Source: an uncultured Sphingomonadaceae bacterium
Lineage (GTDB): Bacteria; Pseudomonadota; Alphaproteobacteria; Sphingomonadales; Sphingomonadaceae
Assembly: GCA_946480515.1 (NCBI GenBank)
Contig: CAMLKX010000100.1
Location: 1-7,041, forward strand
DNA: 7,041 bases
Direction: 5' to 3'
Under the pieces are notes generated by a model, which saw only the letters and a list, made by a program, of their open reading frames with translations, was not told where the DNA came from and did no database searches. The translations under genes were made by a program, and so were the position numbers. Positions within the stretch are counted from its first letter, which is position 1; each line of letters starts with the position of its first letter. Below are positions 1 to 6,638 of this stretch, piece after piece.

Positions 1-1271
1 GCAGGATCAAAGCTGAGCCGCTTTCCCGGGTCGGCATAAAGCTCGATAGCGCCGACAAGGCCGGCACCACGCACCTCACCAACAAACCTCCTGCCTTCAT
101 AGCTGCGCAGCGATTCCCAGAATTTCGGCATCAGCGACTGGACGTGCTCTACGACGCGATCTTCCTCATAGATTTTGAGCGTTTCGAGCGCGATCGCGCA
201 GCTCACGGGATGACCCGAATAGGTGAAGCCATGGCCGAAGACGCCGATCGTCCCACTATTCCTGGCGATTGGCGCATAGACTTTCTCATTCATCATCACC
301 GCGGAGATCGGCGCATATCCGGACGACAGCCCTTTCGCCGTGGTCAGGATGTCCGGCTTCATGCCGAAAGTGGTTGACCCCCACATTTCACCGGTTCGCC
401 CATACCCGCACACCACTTCGTCCGAGACGAGAAGCACGTCATATTTCGCGAGGACCCTTTGCACCTTGTCGAAATAGGTCGCAGGTGGCGGGATCACTCC
501 GCCGGCGCCCATGAGCGGTTCGGCAAAGAACGCCGCGACCGTGTCGGGACCCTCCTCCAGAATGCGCTTTTCAAGATTCTCGGCGAGACGGGTAGCGAAA
601 TCCTCCTCGCTTTCGCCGGGCTCGGCGTAACGGAAGTAATGCGGGCAGTCGACGTGCAGAATGTTGCTAATCGGCAAGTCAAAATCCCGATGATTGGGAA
701 CGAGGCCACTAAGACTTGCGGAGGCCACGGTAACGCCATGATATGCGTTCCGCCGCGCAATGATCTTCTTCTTCTCGGGTTTGCCGATGGCATTATGGTA
801 ATACCAGATCAACTTCACCGCCGTATCATTGGCTTCGGATCCGCTGTTAGCGAAGAACACCTTTGACATCGGGACAGGTGCGATCTCGAGCAGCTTGCTG
901 GCGAGCGCGATCGCGGCGGGGTTCGAGCGACCGTTGAAGGTGTGATAATAGGGCAGACTGTACAGGGCCTCGCTGCCGACCTTGGCAAGACGCTCGTCGC
1001 CGAAGCCCAGCGACGCACACCACAACCCAGACACACCCTCGATATAGCGGTTGCCGCGATCGTCTTCGACGAAGACTCCATCACCCTTCACGATCACAAA
1101 GGGCCCAACCTCAGGATGCGTCGCCAAATTGGTGAACGAATGCAGGTGAGCTGCAATGTCCGTCGCGGCGTTTTGGCGAGGATCGTCCATTCGATTCACC
1201 AGCTGTGACGATTTGTCACCTTTGTCCTCATTTGCTTCCGAGTGGGAGTAGGTGTGAGTTCTCAGGTTCAT
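1..1271 (-). CDS. Class III (omega) aminotransferase, pyruvate-type, 3' end outside window
   Basis: PLP-dependent transaminase that transfers an amino group from an omega-amine or beta-amino acid, most likely to pyruvate; expected cytoplasmic. The reverse strand encodes 423 codons without a stop. Visible motifs are GLWC (W84, substrate pocket in omega-transaminases), NSGSEAND (142-149, PLP phosphate region), AYHG (Y177 stacks on PLP), SDEVVCGYGRTG (D284 contacts the pyridine nitrogen) and TAKGLSSGY (K313, Schiff-base lysine). The D284-to-K313 spacing of 29 equals that remembered for the Chromobacterium violaceum omega-transaminase, which the protein resembles throughout. Roughly 40-60 C-terminal residues lie beyond base 1, including the region of the substrate-carboxylate arginine, so substrate class cannot be refined. 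The ATG at 1271 follows a weak GAGAG; an internal ATG at 1190 (residue 28) is an alternative, since the first 37 residues exceed the homologue by about 24. Divergent from the MFS gene. Beta-alanine:pyruvate or putrescine:pyruvate specificity are both possible. Confidence 0.93.
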   Translation of the reverse strand, partial: MNLRTHTYSHSEANEDKGDKSSQLVNRMDDPRQNAATDIAAHLHSFTNLATHPEVGPFVIVKGDGVFVEDDRGNRYIEGVSGLWCASLGFGDERLAKVGSEALYSLPYYHTFNGRSNPAAIALASKLLEIAPVPMSKVFFANSGSEANDTAVKLIWYYHNAIGKPEKKKIIARRNAYHGVTVASASLSGLVPNHRDFDLPISNILHVDCPHYFRYAEPGESEEDFATRLAENLEKRILEEGPDTVAAFFAEPLMGAGGVIPPPATYFDKVQRVLAKYDVLLVSDEVVCGYGRTGEMWGSTTFGMKPDILTTAKGLSSGYAPISAVMMNEKVYAPIARNSGTIGVFGHGFTYSGHPVSCAIALETLKIYEEDRVVEHVQSLMPKFWESLRSYEGRRFVGEVRGAGLVGAIELYADPGKRLSFDP

Positions 1272-1315
1272 ATTTCTCTCACTAGAAGAGCGATCGGTTC
1301 GCCGTGAATCGAAGT

Positions 1316-1343
1316 CGCATATACCACAGTTGACGTATGTCAA
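1316..1343 (-). promoter_or_regulatory. Putative sigma70-type promoter of the aminotransferase gene
   Basis: Read on the minus strand, a perfect TTGACA (1343 to 1338) is followed after 16 nt by TATGCG (1321 to 1316); a TATATG at 1323 to 1318 is an alternative -10 with a short 14-nt spacer. Either places the transcription start near 1310, about 40 nt before the ATG at 1271, supporting that start. The -35 hexamer lies inside the 18-bp dyad, so a bound protein would block RNA polymerase. Inferred from hexamer match and position only. Confidence 0.5.
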
Positions 1344-1345
1344 CT
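1328..1345. promoter_or_regulatory. 18-bp inverted repeat, putative operator (copy 1)
   Basis: AGTTGAC (1328-1334), spacer GTAT, GTCAACT (1339-1345): seven-base arms that are perfect reverse complements, typical of a dimeric helix-turn-helix regulator site. It sits in the divergent region between the aminotransferase (start 1271) and the MFS gene (start 1451) and contains the aminotransferase -35 element. A near-identical copy occurs at 6542-6559. Symmetry of this TTGAC/GTCAA kind is used by several families (GntR, TetR, MarR), so the regulator cannot be named. Confidence 0.62.
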
Positions 1346-1450
1346 TCGCTCTAGGAAGACCGGACCCCACGGGGCATGTGACGACGTTGCCCACCACCAG
1401 ACACTGCGTGAGGCTGACAAAAGTTCTTTAGTTAAAAGGGCCTGTAAGCA

Positions 1451-2704
1451 ATGCTCAATGGAAACTCAGCAGCGCCGGACTCAGGAAGCGCCTGGTCGGC
1501 GCGAATGATGCTGGTGCGGGCAACGCTTGCGCAAAACGTCGGGACCGGATGCGCCTTTGGCGGTTTCGGAGTCAGCATATTGGCGCTTCAGGATCGCTTT
1601 GATGCCTCTCGAGGGGTGACCGCAATGGCCCTCGCGCTCGTCGTCTTGTCGATGGGCGGGCTCGGACCAGTCGTCGCAGCACTCGTCGGGCGTTATGGTC
1701 TGCGGCGAGTGATGTGTAGCGGTGTAGTGGTATCGGCCGCCGGCTATAGCTTGCTGGCGGTTGCGCCGAGCATGACAGTTGCGCTCGTAGCCTGCGCTCT
1801 GCTGATTGGCCCGGGCGCGGCGCTATTTGCGGCGCTTCCACCAGCGTTTCTAGCGAGCGGGTGGTTTCCCCGCGCGCGTGGCTGGGCAATGGGGATCACC
1901 TACTTGCCGCTGTTCGTGACGGTCATCCCGATGATCGGTCTGGAGATTATTCAGCGGTTCGGGCTTACAACCTTCTTCCTCTCCCTGGCTGCTACGCATC
2001 TCGTATTACTGCCGCTGCTGCTCGGGGTGGCTGAGGCTCCGGATGCCGATGCGGCTGAACAGGAGACCTCAGAGCTGTCATCTCCCGACGTCTCCCTGGC
2101 TCAGGTCGCGTCGGGTGCATTGCTGTGGTGGATCGTCGTTGGAGACGGCATTCTCAATGGAACGGCAACGGCCGGCTCAGCCCATGTCCTGCCGATTGTG
2201 ACGGAATATGGGTTCAACGAGGAGCATGGAGCATTTCTCCTTTCGATCTCAGGCGGAGCGAGCATCTTGGGGTCTCTGTTAGCCGGTTACGCTTCCGATC
2301 GTCTGGGACCGACCCGGACCTTGGGATTGGCCGCGTCGTGTTTTGCTGGTGGATGGGCGCTAATCGCCGTCACGGCCTGGATGCCGGCCATGGCGCTTGC
2401 AATGGTACTCATTGGAATGGCGGGCGCTGGCGTGTTCCCCCCTCTCAGCACTTTGGTCGCCCAAGTCTACGGCATCCGGGCGTTGCCGCGGGTGCTTGGA
2501 TTGATCGGAGTTCTCACGATCCCGATCACCTTCGCGATTTCGCCTCTGGCCGGTTGGATGCGCGACGTTTCGGGTACTTACGCGGGAGTTTTCGTCGCGC
2601 TGATCGCCGCCTGCTCGACCGTAGCCCTGATCTTTTTCCGGATGGGCCGATACACGGGCCCAACTGTGGCATGCGTGAATGAACCGGCGCTAACAGCACG
2701 CTGA
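1451..2704 (+). CDS. MFS transporter, monocarboxylate/oxalate-formate (MCT/OFA)-like
   Basis: Inner-membrane secondary transporter of 417 residues, normal for a 12-helix major facilitator. Hydrophobic segments run through the protein in two halves around an acidic, hydrophilic central loop (about 194-217). Motif-A-like loops are seen at VGRYGLRR (79-86) and GYASDRLGPTRT (279-290), the expected places after TM2 and TM8. WFPRARGWAMGI (138-149) resembles the WF-x-x-R-RG-x-AxGI signature of the monocarboxylate/OFA branch, so an organic acid or amino-acid-derived carboxylate is a reasonable substrate guess, but specificity is not readable. The ATG at 1451 is chosen because AAAAGGG lies at 1434-1440; methionines at 1505/1508 are later alternatives. 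First gene of a likely operon with the RutE-like gene (56-bp gap) and the serine hydrolase. A clear promoter for it was not found. Confidence 0.88.
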   Translation: MLNGNSAAPDSGSAWSARMMLVRATLAQNVGTGCAFGGFGVSILALQDRFDASRGVTAMALALVVLSMGGLGPVVAALVGRYGLRRVMCSGVVVSAAGYSLLAVAPSMTVALVACALLIGPGAALFAALPPAFLASGWFPRARGWAMGITYLPLFVTVIPMIGLEIIQRFGLTTFFLSLAATHLVLLPLLLGVAEAPDADAAEQETSELSSPDVSLAQVASGALLWWIVVGDGILNGTATAGSAHVLPIVTEYGFNEEHGAFLLSISGGASILGSLLAGYASDRLGPTRTLGLAASCFAGGWALIAVTAWMPAMALAMVLIGMAGAGVFPPLSTLVAQVYGIRALPRVLGLIGVLTIPITFAISPLAGWMRDVSGTYAGVFVALIAACSTVALIFFRMGRYTGPTVACVNEPALTAR

Positions 2705-2760
2705 ACGACATATCAACCAATCAGCCGCCATCAGCTCAGCACTATCTAATGGGTGAGATA

Positions 2761-3348
2761 ATGAACGATCCGATCGGAGAGCCGGCGCTCTCTCAGTTAT
2801 TCTCGGCCGCACGGTCACGCAATGCCTGGCGCAAAGAGGTTCTTCCGGAAAGTGTCTGGCAGGAGATCTATGAACTGCTGCGGATGGGGCCAACGTCAGC
2901 GAACGTCTCACCGGCTCGCTTCTTGTTCTGTGTCAGCGAAGAAGCGAAGGCGCGGGTTCTGCCGCATATGTCCGAGACCAACGCAGCCAAGAGCAAGGAT
3001 GCCCCTGCAATCGTCATCGTCGCTCACGACCTGGACTTTGCCCTGAAGCTTCCGGAACTGTTCCCGCACAATCCCAGCGCACAATATTGGTTCGGCGATC
3101 CGCAAGTGCGGCAGGATACCGCGTTTCGCAACGGCACGCTCCAGGGTGCCTACCTCATCATGGCCGCACGAGCCCTGGGCCTCGACTGCGGGCCGATGTC
3201 CGGTTTCGATCAAGCTGGCGTAGACGCAGAGTTCTTTTCCGGAACGTCCATCAAGTCGAATTTTCTCTGTGCTATCGGCCACGGGATTGATGAGCCCTTC
3301 GACCGACTTCCACGGCTCTCCTTCGAACAAGCCTGCGAAATTCTTTGA
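2761..3348 (+). CDS. rutE: RutE-like malonic semialdehyde reductase (nitroreductase family)
   Basis: FMN-dependent NAD(P)H oxidoreductase of the nitroreductase fold, 195 residues; E. coli RutE has 196. RutE is held to reduce malonic semialdehyde to 3-hydroxypropionate in pyrimidine breakdown. Alignment from memory is end to end: LF..AR..N.W (13-23), MGPTSAN.SPAR (42-53, flavin contacts), LPELFPH (97-103), ETAFRN-like DTAFRN (119-124), AYLIMA.RALGLD.GPMSGFD (130-150) and LPRLSFE.AC (183-192). The start at 2761 is preferred over the in-frame ATG at 2749 because MNDP...ALS.LF then lines up with the RutE N-terminus; GGTGAG lies just upstream, rather close. No rutA-D genes are present, so it probably serves a semialdehyde made by the divergent transaminase or another carbonyl or nitro substrate. 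The gene name reflects family similarity, not proven function. Confidence 0.9.
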   Translation: MNDPIGEPALSQLFSAARSRNAWRKEVLPESVWQEIYELLRMGPTSANVSPARFLFCVSEEAKARVLPHMSETNAAKSKDAPAIVIVAHDLDFALKLPELFPHNPSAQYWFGDPQVRQDTAFRNGTLQGAYLIMAARALGLDCGPMSGFDQAGVDAEFFSGTSIKSNFLCAIGHGIDEPFDRLPRLSFEQACEIL

Positions 3349-3386
3349 TACCCACGAATGTATGACGGACCAGCGTTCGTGGTGTC
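3347..3386 (+). other. Stem-loop in the rutE-like/serine hydrolase gap
   Basis: CCACGAA (3352-3358) and TTCGTGG (3376-3382) are perfect complements around a 17-nt loop. With a one-base bulge (C3351) the stem extends by four pairs, GATA (3347-3350) with TGTC (3383-3386), the outer part overlapping the rutE-like stop codon. There is no following T-run, so it is not a standard intrinsic terminator. It could tune expression or mRNA stability between the two genes, or be chance. Confidence 0.35.
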
Positions 3387-3452
3387 CGCAGAGTGTGCGA
3401 AGCAATTCACCAGACAGAGCGCAACCAACACCAACGGATCACGGAGCAAGAC

Positions 3453-4685
3453 ATGAGGGAAACAGATCTGGTACTCGACGAAGCCCGTTTCCCTGGGGTG
3501 CGCGCGTTGTTCGAACAGCATATCGCTCAGCGGGACATCGCCGGCGCCATCCTTGCAGTGGCCGTAGGCGATGCCGACCCCTGCTTCGTTGCCGTTGGTG
3601 AGACCGGCATGGGAACTGGCAAGGCCGTCGGGCCGGACAGCATCTATCGCATCTATTCGCAGACCAAGCCGGTTACCGGGGTCGGGATCATGATGCTGAT
3701 TGAGGACGGCAGTATCAGTCTCGAACAGCCGGTCGGCGAAATCCTCCCCGAGCTCGCCAACCTTCCGGTGCTGGCCAGCGAGGATGGTGATGCCGTTCGC
3801 CCGGCGGCCCGTCAGCCGACCATCCGGCACCTGCTCACCCACACCGCCGGGCTTAGCTATGATTTGCAGATCTCGCGGCTCGCCGAACGCTATCGCGAAG
3901 CGGGTCTGGCGCCGGGGAATCGAATTGCCGCGCACCAGTGTGAAAAAGAGGAGCCGCGCGATCTTACCGAATTTGTTGCCCGGCTTGCGGAACTGCCGCT
4001 CGCCCGCGACCCGGGTGAATCGTTCGAATATAGCCTCAGTATCGACTTGCTTGGGGCCGTCATCGAACGAGTCTCGGGAATGACGCTGGACCGCTTCTTC
4101 CACGAGCGCATTTTTGCACCGCTCGATATGCGCGATACCAGCTTCATCGTGCCGAGCGACAAGCTGGACCGGCTCGTCAACCTGGAGGAGCGCGATGCAG
4201 ACGGGGCGTGGACGGTCATCGACAGCGCTCCCGACAGCGCCTACGCGCGTCCCGCGCTACTCTCCGGCGGCGGCGGCCTGGTCTCGACCGCACGGGATTA
4301 CATGCGCTTCACCGCGATGCTTGCCGGCGAAGGGGAGACAAGGGGCGTGCGCCTGCTCGCCGCCGACACCGTGCGTTTGGCCCGTTCAAACCTGTTCCCT
4401 CAGGGCGCCCAGATCCAGTTCTACGGCAATGTTCTAGGGGGTCTGGGCTTCGGGGCAGCGATGCAGGTGCTCCTCGAACCGCAAGGCATGCCCGCCGGCG
4501 TGTTCGGCTGGAGCGGTGCCGCCGGCACCAACATGTGGGTCGATCCAGTCCACCGGCTGCACCTGGTGCTCATGACGCAATATTGGCCCGCCACGATCAA
4601 TCAGAGCTTCCGCACGGACCCCGCCACGGCCGCTTATGCCGATCTCGGCCTGTGGCCTGCGGGTGAGAATGCGCGGCTGCGCTGA
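3453..4685 (+). CDS. Serine hydrolase of the class C beta-lactamase / esterase (EstB-like) family
   Basis: Penicillin-binding-protein-like serine hydrolase, 410 residues, typical for the beta-lactamase-related esterase family. S69-Q-T-K72 is the S-x-x-K pair (nucleophile and general base); Y193-S-L is the second motif (Y-x-N/x) within EYSLSIDLLGAVIERVSG; GGGGLVSTARDYMRF (272-286) is the conserved block found across this family; W353-S-G-A-A-G358 replaces the K-T-G box, as usual in esterases such as EstB rather than true cephalosporinases. No signal peptide is visible, so it should be cytoplasmic, which also argues against antibiotic resistance. The ATG at 3453 has GGAG at 3443-3446; an upstream in-frame GTG at 3393 has no ribosome-binding site. 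Third gene of the MFS/rutE-like run, 104 bp downstream. Substrate likely an ester, possibly an amide or lactone. The 44-bp gap to the convergent regulator gene has a GGGGCAT direct repeat (4691 and 4709 region) but no clear terminator. Confidence 0.88.
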   Translation: MRETDLVLDEARFPGVRALFEQHIAQRDIAGAILAVAVGDADPCFVAVGETGMGTGKAVGPDSIYRIYSQTKPVTGVGIMMLIEDGSISLEQPVGEILPELANLPVLASEDGDAVRPAARQPTIRHLLTHTAGLSYDLQISRLAERYREAGLAPGNRIAAHQCEKEEPRDLTEFVARLAELPLARDPGESFEYSLSIDLLGAVIERVSGMTLDRFFHERIFAPLDMRDTSFIVPSDKLDRLVNLEERDADGAWTVIDSAPDSAYARPALLSGGGGLVSTARDYMRFTAMLAGEGETRGVRLLAADTVRLARSNLFPQGAQIQFYGNVLGGLGFGAAMQVLLEPQGMPAGVFGWSGAAGTNMWVDPVHRLHLVLMTQYWPATINQSFRTDPATAAYADLGLWPAGENARLR

Positions 4686-4729
4686 ATCGAGGGGCATACG
4701 CTGACCCGGGGCATGCAACGGTTCATCAA

Positions 4730-5242
4730 TCAGGTGATGGTAGCGAAGAGGTAGGGAGGTATTCGCGGCTTCACGACCTCCCGCAGCACGAACCCTGACT
4801 CCATGCGAACGACGCCCGGAAGACGCGAAAGCTCTTCCCGATGGATTTGCGCGAAATGGTCGAGCGATCGCGCAAGAACGGTGATCAGATAGTCGTCGGT
4901 GCCAGACATCAGCTCGCACCGAACGACGGATGGACTTTGGGCGACCGCCGCTTCGAAGGCGTCGAACTGGCTGGCACTTTGGCTGCCGAGACTCACCTTG
5001 ATGTGGGCAATTGTACCATTTCCCAAGCGGCGCATGTTGAGCTTCGCCTCATAGCCCTCAATAAGACCGTCCTGTTCGAGCGCGCGCTGTCGCCGGGCTA
5101 TTGCTGAAGGGGACAGCCCTACGCGTTCGCCGAGCGCATAATGCGTCGCTCGGCCATTCTCGAAAAGCTCACGTAGCAACTTAAGATCGAGTCGATCGAG
5201 CGTTGCGAATGAATCTGGCGCTTCATTATCCATAGGCGCCAT
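4730..5242 (-). CDS. Lrp/AsnC-family transcriptional regulator (probable regulator of ald)
   Basis: DNA-binding regulator of the feast/famine family, 170 residues from the ATG at 5242 (167 from an ATG at 5233; neither has a good ribosome-binding site). The N-terminal winged helix-turn-helix covers about 14-64, with LDRLDLKLLRELFENGR as helix 1 and LGERVGLSPSAIARRQRALEQDGLI as the HTH and wing. The C-terminal RAM ligand-sensing domain covers about 77-155, with the characteristic SGTDDYLI (113-120) turn and LPGVVRMESGFVLREV strand. It is transcribed divergently from alanine dehydrogenase across a 97-bp gap. By precedent (AldR and related Lrp proteins beside ald) it probably senses L-alanine or another amino acid and controls ald and itself; direction of control is not readable. 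The open frame continues upstream to 5467 but that part overlaps ald antisense and does not look like this family. Confidence 0.9.
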   Translation of the reverse strand: MAPMDNEAPDSFATLDRLDLKLLRELFENGRATHYALGERVGLSPSAIARRQRALEQDGLIEGYEAKLNMRRLGNGTIAHIKVSLGSQSASQFDAFEAAVAQSPSVVRCELMSGTDDYLITVLARSLDHFAQIHREELSRLPGVVRMESGFVLREVVKPRIPPYLFATIT

Positions 5243-5339
5243 ATTCGAGCGCGTAATCGACCTGCGCAAGCAGAATTTAGTGAGATCAGCCGCAACGATC
5301 ATGGTATCCGGGCTCGTCAACCGGGCGGAGGGTGAAACG
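5243..5339. promoter_or_regulatory. Divergent lrp-type regulator / ald intergenic control region
   Basis: This 97-bp gap must hold the promoters of both genes and most likely the binding sites of the Lrp-type protein. The only AT-richer stretch is around 5268-5280 (AGCAGAATTTAG), which loosely suits the degenerate Lrp consensus. The ald ribosome-binding site GGAGG is at 5327-5331, eight bases before the ATG. A single GTCAAC half-site (5316-5321) occurs here, without the partner arm seen in the two 18-bp dyads. No confident -35/-10 pair was found. Confidence 0.45.
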
Positions 5340-6422
5340 ATGCTTGTCGGCGTGCCGAAGGAAATCAAAGTCGAGGAATATCGTGTCGGCCTGACGCCGG
5401 CAGCGGTCCGCGAATATGTCGCCCGCGGCCACACGGTGATCGTTGAAACGGGGGCAGGTTCAGGCATCGGCGCGACCGATGGGACCTATCGCGAGGCTGG
5501 CGCCAGCATAGCGGACAGCGCCGAGGAAGTCTTCGCGACGGCAGAAATGATCGTCAAGGTCAAGGAGCCGCAACCCCGCGAGTGCGCGCAGTTGCGCGAG
5601 GGCCAAATCCTTTTCACCTATCTCCATCTTGCGCCTGACCCGGAGCAGGCGAAAGCGCTGATGAACTCGGGTTGCACAGCGGTCGCCTATGAAACGGTGA
5701 CCGATCGGCAAGGCGGCCTCCCGCTTCTCGCGCCGATGAGCGAGGTCGCCGGACGGCTTTCCATTGAAGCTGCGGGCAACGCTCTTAGAGCGGTGTCCGG
5801 CGGGCGCGGCGTGCTTATTGGCGGTGTTCCGGGCGTTGCTCCCGCGCGCATCGTCATCATCGGCGGCGGAGTCGTCGGAACGCATGCCGCCCGCATGGCC
5901 GTTGGACTCGGGGCCGACGTGACGATCATTGATCGATCCATCCCTCGGCTCAGAGAACTTGACGAGCACTTCTCTGGGCGCCTGCGGACGATCGTATCAT
6001 CCATTGATGCGATCGAACAGGAAATCTCCCGGGCGGACGCGGTGATCGGCGCAGTTCTGATCCCAGGAGCTTCGGCGCCAAACCTCATCACTCGGTCGAT
6101 GCTTGGCCTGATGCAACCGCGAGCCGTCCTCGTCGATGTGGCGATCGATCAAGGGGGCTGCTTCGAAACCAGCCGTCCGACCACTCACACGGATCCGACC
6201 TTCGAAGTGGATGGAATTATCCACTATTGCGTCGCAAATATGCCGGGTGCGGTGCCGCGGACATCAAGTCAGGCGCTCAACAATGCGACTCTCCCCTATG
6301 GTCTCGCGCTGGCGGATTTCGGCTATAGTGCCTGTGAACGCGACCCTGGCCTCATGGCAGGGCTCAATGTGCGGGACGGCAAGATCGTGAATGAGACGGT
6401 CGCGCGCTCCCTCGGATTTTAA
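5340..6422 (+). CDS. ald: Alanine dehydrogenase
   Basis: Catalyses NAD-dependent L-alanine + H2O to pyruvate + ammonium, reversible; cytoplasmic, family usually hexameric. 360 residues versus about 370 in the family. The N-terminus [18 protein letters not shown] is diagnostic. Active-site residues fall at the canonical numbers: R15 and K75 (pyruvate binding), H96 (acid/base, in TYLHLAPD) and D270 (in [14 protein letters not shown]). The NAD-binding Rossmann core is [28 protein letters not shown] (171-198), with GGGVVG at 175-180 and D198 for the adenosine ribose. [16 protein letters not shown] (295-310) is also a family hallmark. The start at 5340 is set by GGAGG at 5327-5331 and by the conserved N-terminus; an in-frame GTG at 5280 would only add 20 unrelated residues. 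Next to a transaminase gene it could recycle alanine to pyruvate, the amino acceptor. Confidence 0.97.
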   Translation: MLVGVPKEIKVEEYRVGLTPAAVREYVARGHTVIVETGAGSGIGATDGTYREAGASIADSAEEVFATAEMIVKVKEPQPRECAQLREGQILFTYLHLAPDPEQAKALMNSGCTAVAYETVTDRQGGLPLLAPMSEVAGRLSIEAAGNALRAVSGGRGVLIGGVPGVAPARIVIIGGGVVGTHAARMAVGLGADVTIIDRSIPRLRELDEHFSGRLRTIVSSIDAIEQEISRADAVIGAVLIPGASAPNLITRSMLGLMQPRAVLVDVAIDQGGCFETSRPTTHTDPTFEVDGIIHYCVANMPGAVPRTSSQALNNATLPYGLALADFGYSACERDPGLMAGLNVRDGKIVNETVARSLGF

Positions 6423-6442
6423 GCCTTCTGCCCGACGTGAAT

Positions 6443-6476
6443 GGGCCGCAATCCGCACGTGACAGGGTTGCGGCTC
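6443..6476 (+). terminator. Strong stem-loop after ald, likely transcription terminator
   Basis: GGGCCGCAATCC (6443-6454) pairs with GGGTTGCGGCTC (6465-6476) as a 12-bp stem including two G-T pairs, with a 10-nt loop GCACGTGACA. It begins 20 bases after the ald stop. There is no T-run, so termination would be of the weak or tract-less kind common in high-GC bacteria; mRNA 3'-end protection is the alternative. Confidence 0.6.
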
Positions 6477-6541
6477 TAAGCTCCAGATCGGTTCCAAGAC
6501 GCGCCGAGCCACAAAACTAAGAGCTTGCAACGCGGCCAAAT

Positions 6542-6559
6542 AGTTGACATCCTTCAACT
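6542..6559. promoter_or_regulatory. 18-bp inverted repeat, putative operator (copy 2)
   Basis: AGTTGAC (6542-6548), spacer ATCC, TTCAACT (6553-6559). Six outer bases of each arm are perfectly complementary and the innermost pair is mismatched. Compared with copy 1 read on the minus strand, AGTTGACATACGTCAACT, it matches at 16 of 18 bases, and TTGACA (6544-6549) points toward the downstream monooxygenase just as it points toward the aminotransferase in copy 1. No good -10 follows at 16-18 nt, so whether this TTGACA works as a -35 is uncertain. Confidence 0.58.
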
Positions 6560-6576
6560 CTCAGCAAGCGGTTGAG

Positions 6577-6595
6577 CGCGCAATCGAATTGCGCG
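6577..6595. repeat. 19-bp perfect dyad upstream of the monooxygenase gene
   Basis: CGCGCAAT (6577-6584), CGA, ATTGCGCG (6588-6595): perfect eight-base arms. It lies 18 bp downstream of dyad copy 2. It could be a second operator or a compact RNA hairpin. TTGCGC (6589-6594) followed after 15 nt by TATGCT (6610-6615) is a possible weak promoter overlapping it. Confidence 0.45.
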
Positions 6596-6638
6596 GCTCC
6601 CCGCTCGCTTATGCTGCGATTGGGATGTAAAAGGCGCG

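Noticed and set aside
459..866. Plus-strand 135-codon open frame
   Set aside because: It is antisense to the aminotransferase, whose reverse-strand frame shows every family motif in order; the plus-strand peptide shows no family features.
1..1271. Aminotransferase as FumI of the sphingomonad fumonisin-degradation cluster
   Set aside because: FumI as I recall it belongs to a different, glutamate-semialdehyde-mutase-like branch; this protein follows the Chromobacterium-type omega-transaminase pattern, and no FumD-type esterase is present.
1366..1375. CCCCACGGGG mini-palindrome in the divergent region
   Set aside because: Four-base arms with a two-base centre in GC-rich DNA are expected by chance.
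2125..2682. Plus-strand 185-codon frame inside the MFS gene
   Set aside because: Arg/Ser/Gly-rich out-of-frame shadow with no hydrophobic or domain pattern; the MFS frame covers the same DNA with clear membrane segments.
3210..4103. Minus-strand 297-codon frame opposite the reductase end and serine hydrolase
   Set aside because: Long only because of high GC; no recognisable motif, and it spans two well-supported genes on the other strand.
5316..5321. GTCAAC upstream of ald as a third operator
   Set aside because: Only one half-site; no matching GTTGAC arm at the spacing seen in the two real dyads.
5243..5467. Longer N-terminus for the Lrp-type regulator
   Set aside because: The 75 extra residues are antisense to the start of ald and unlike any Lrp N-terminus; the family HTH begins soon after the ATG at 5242.
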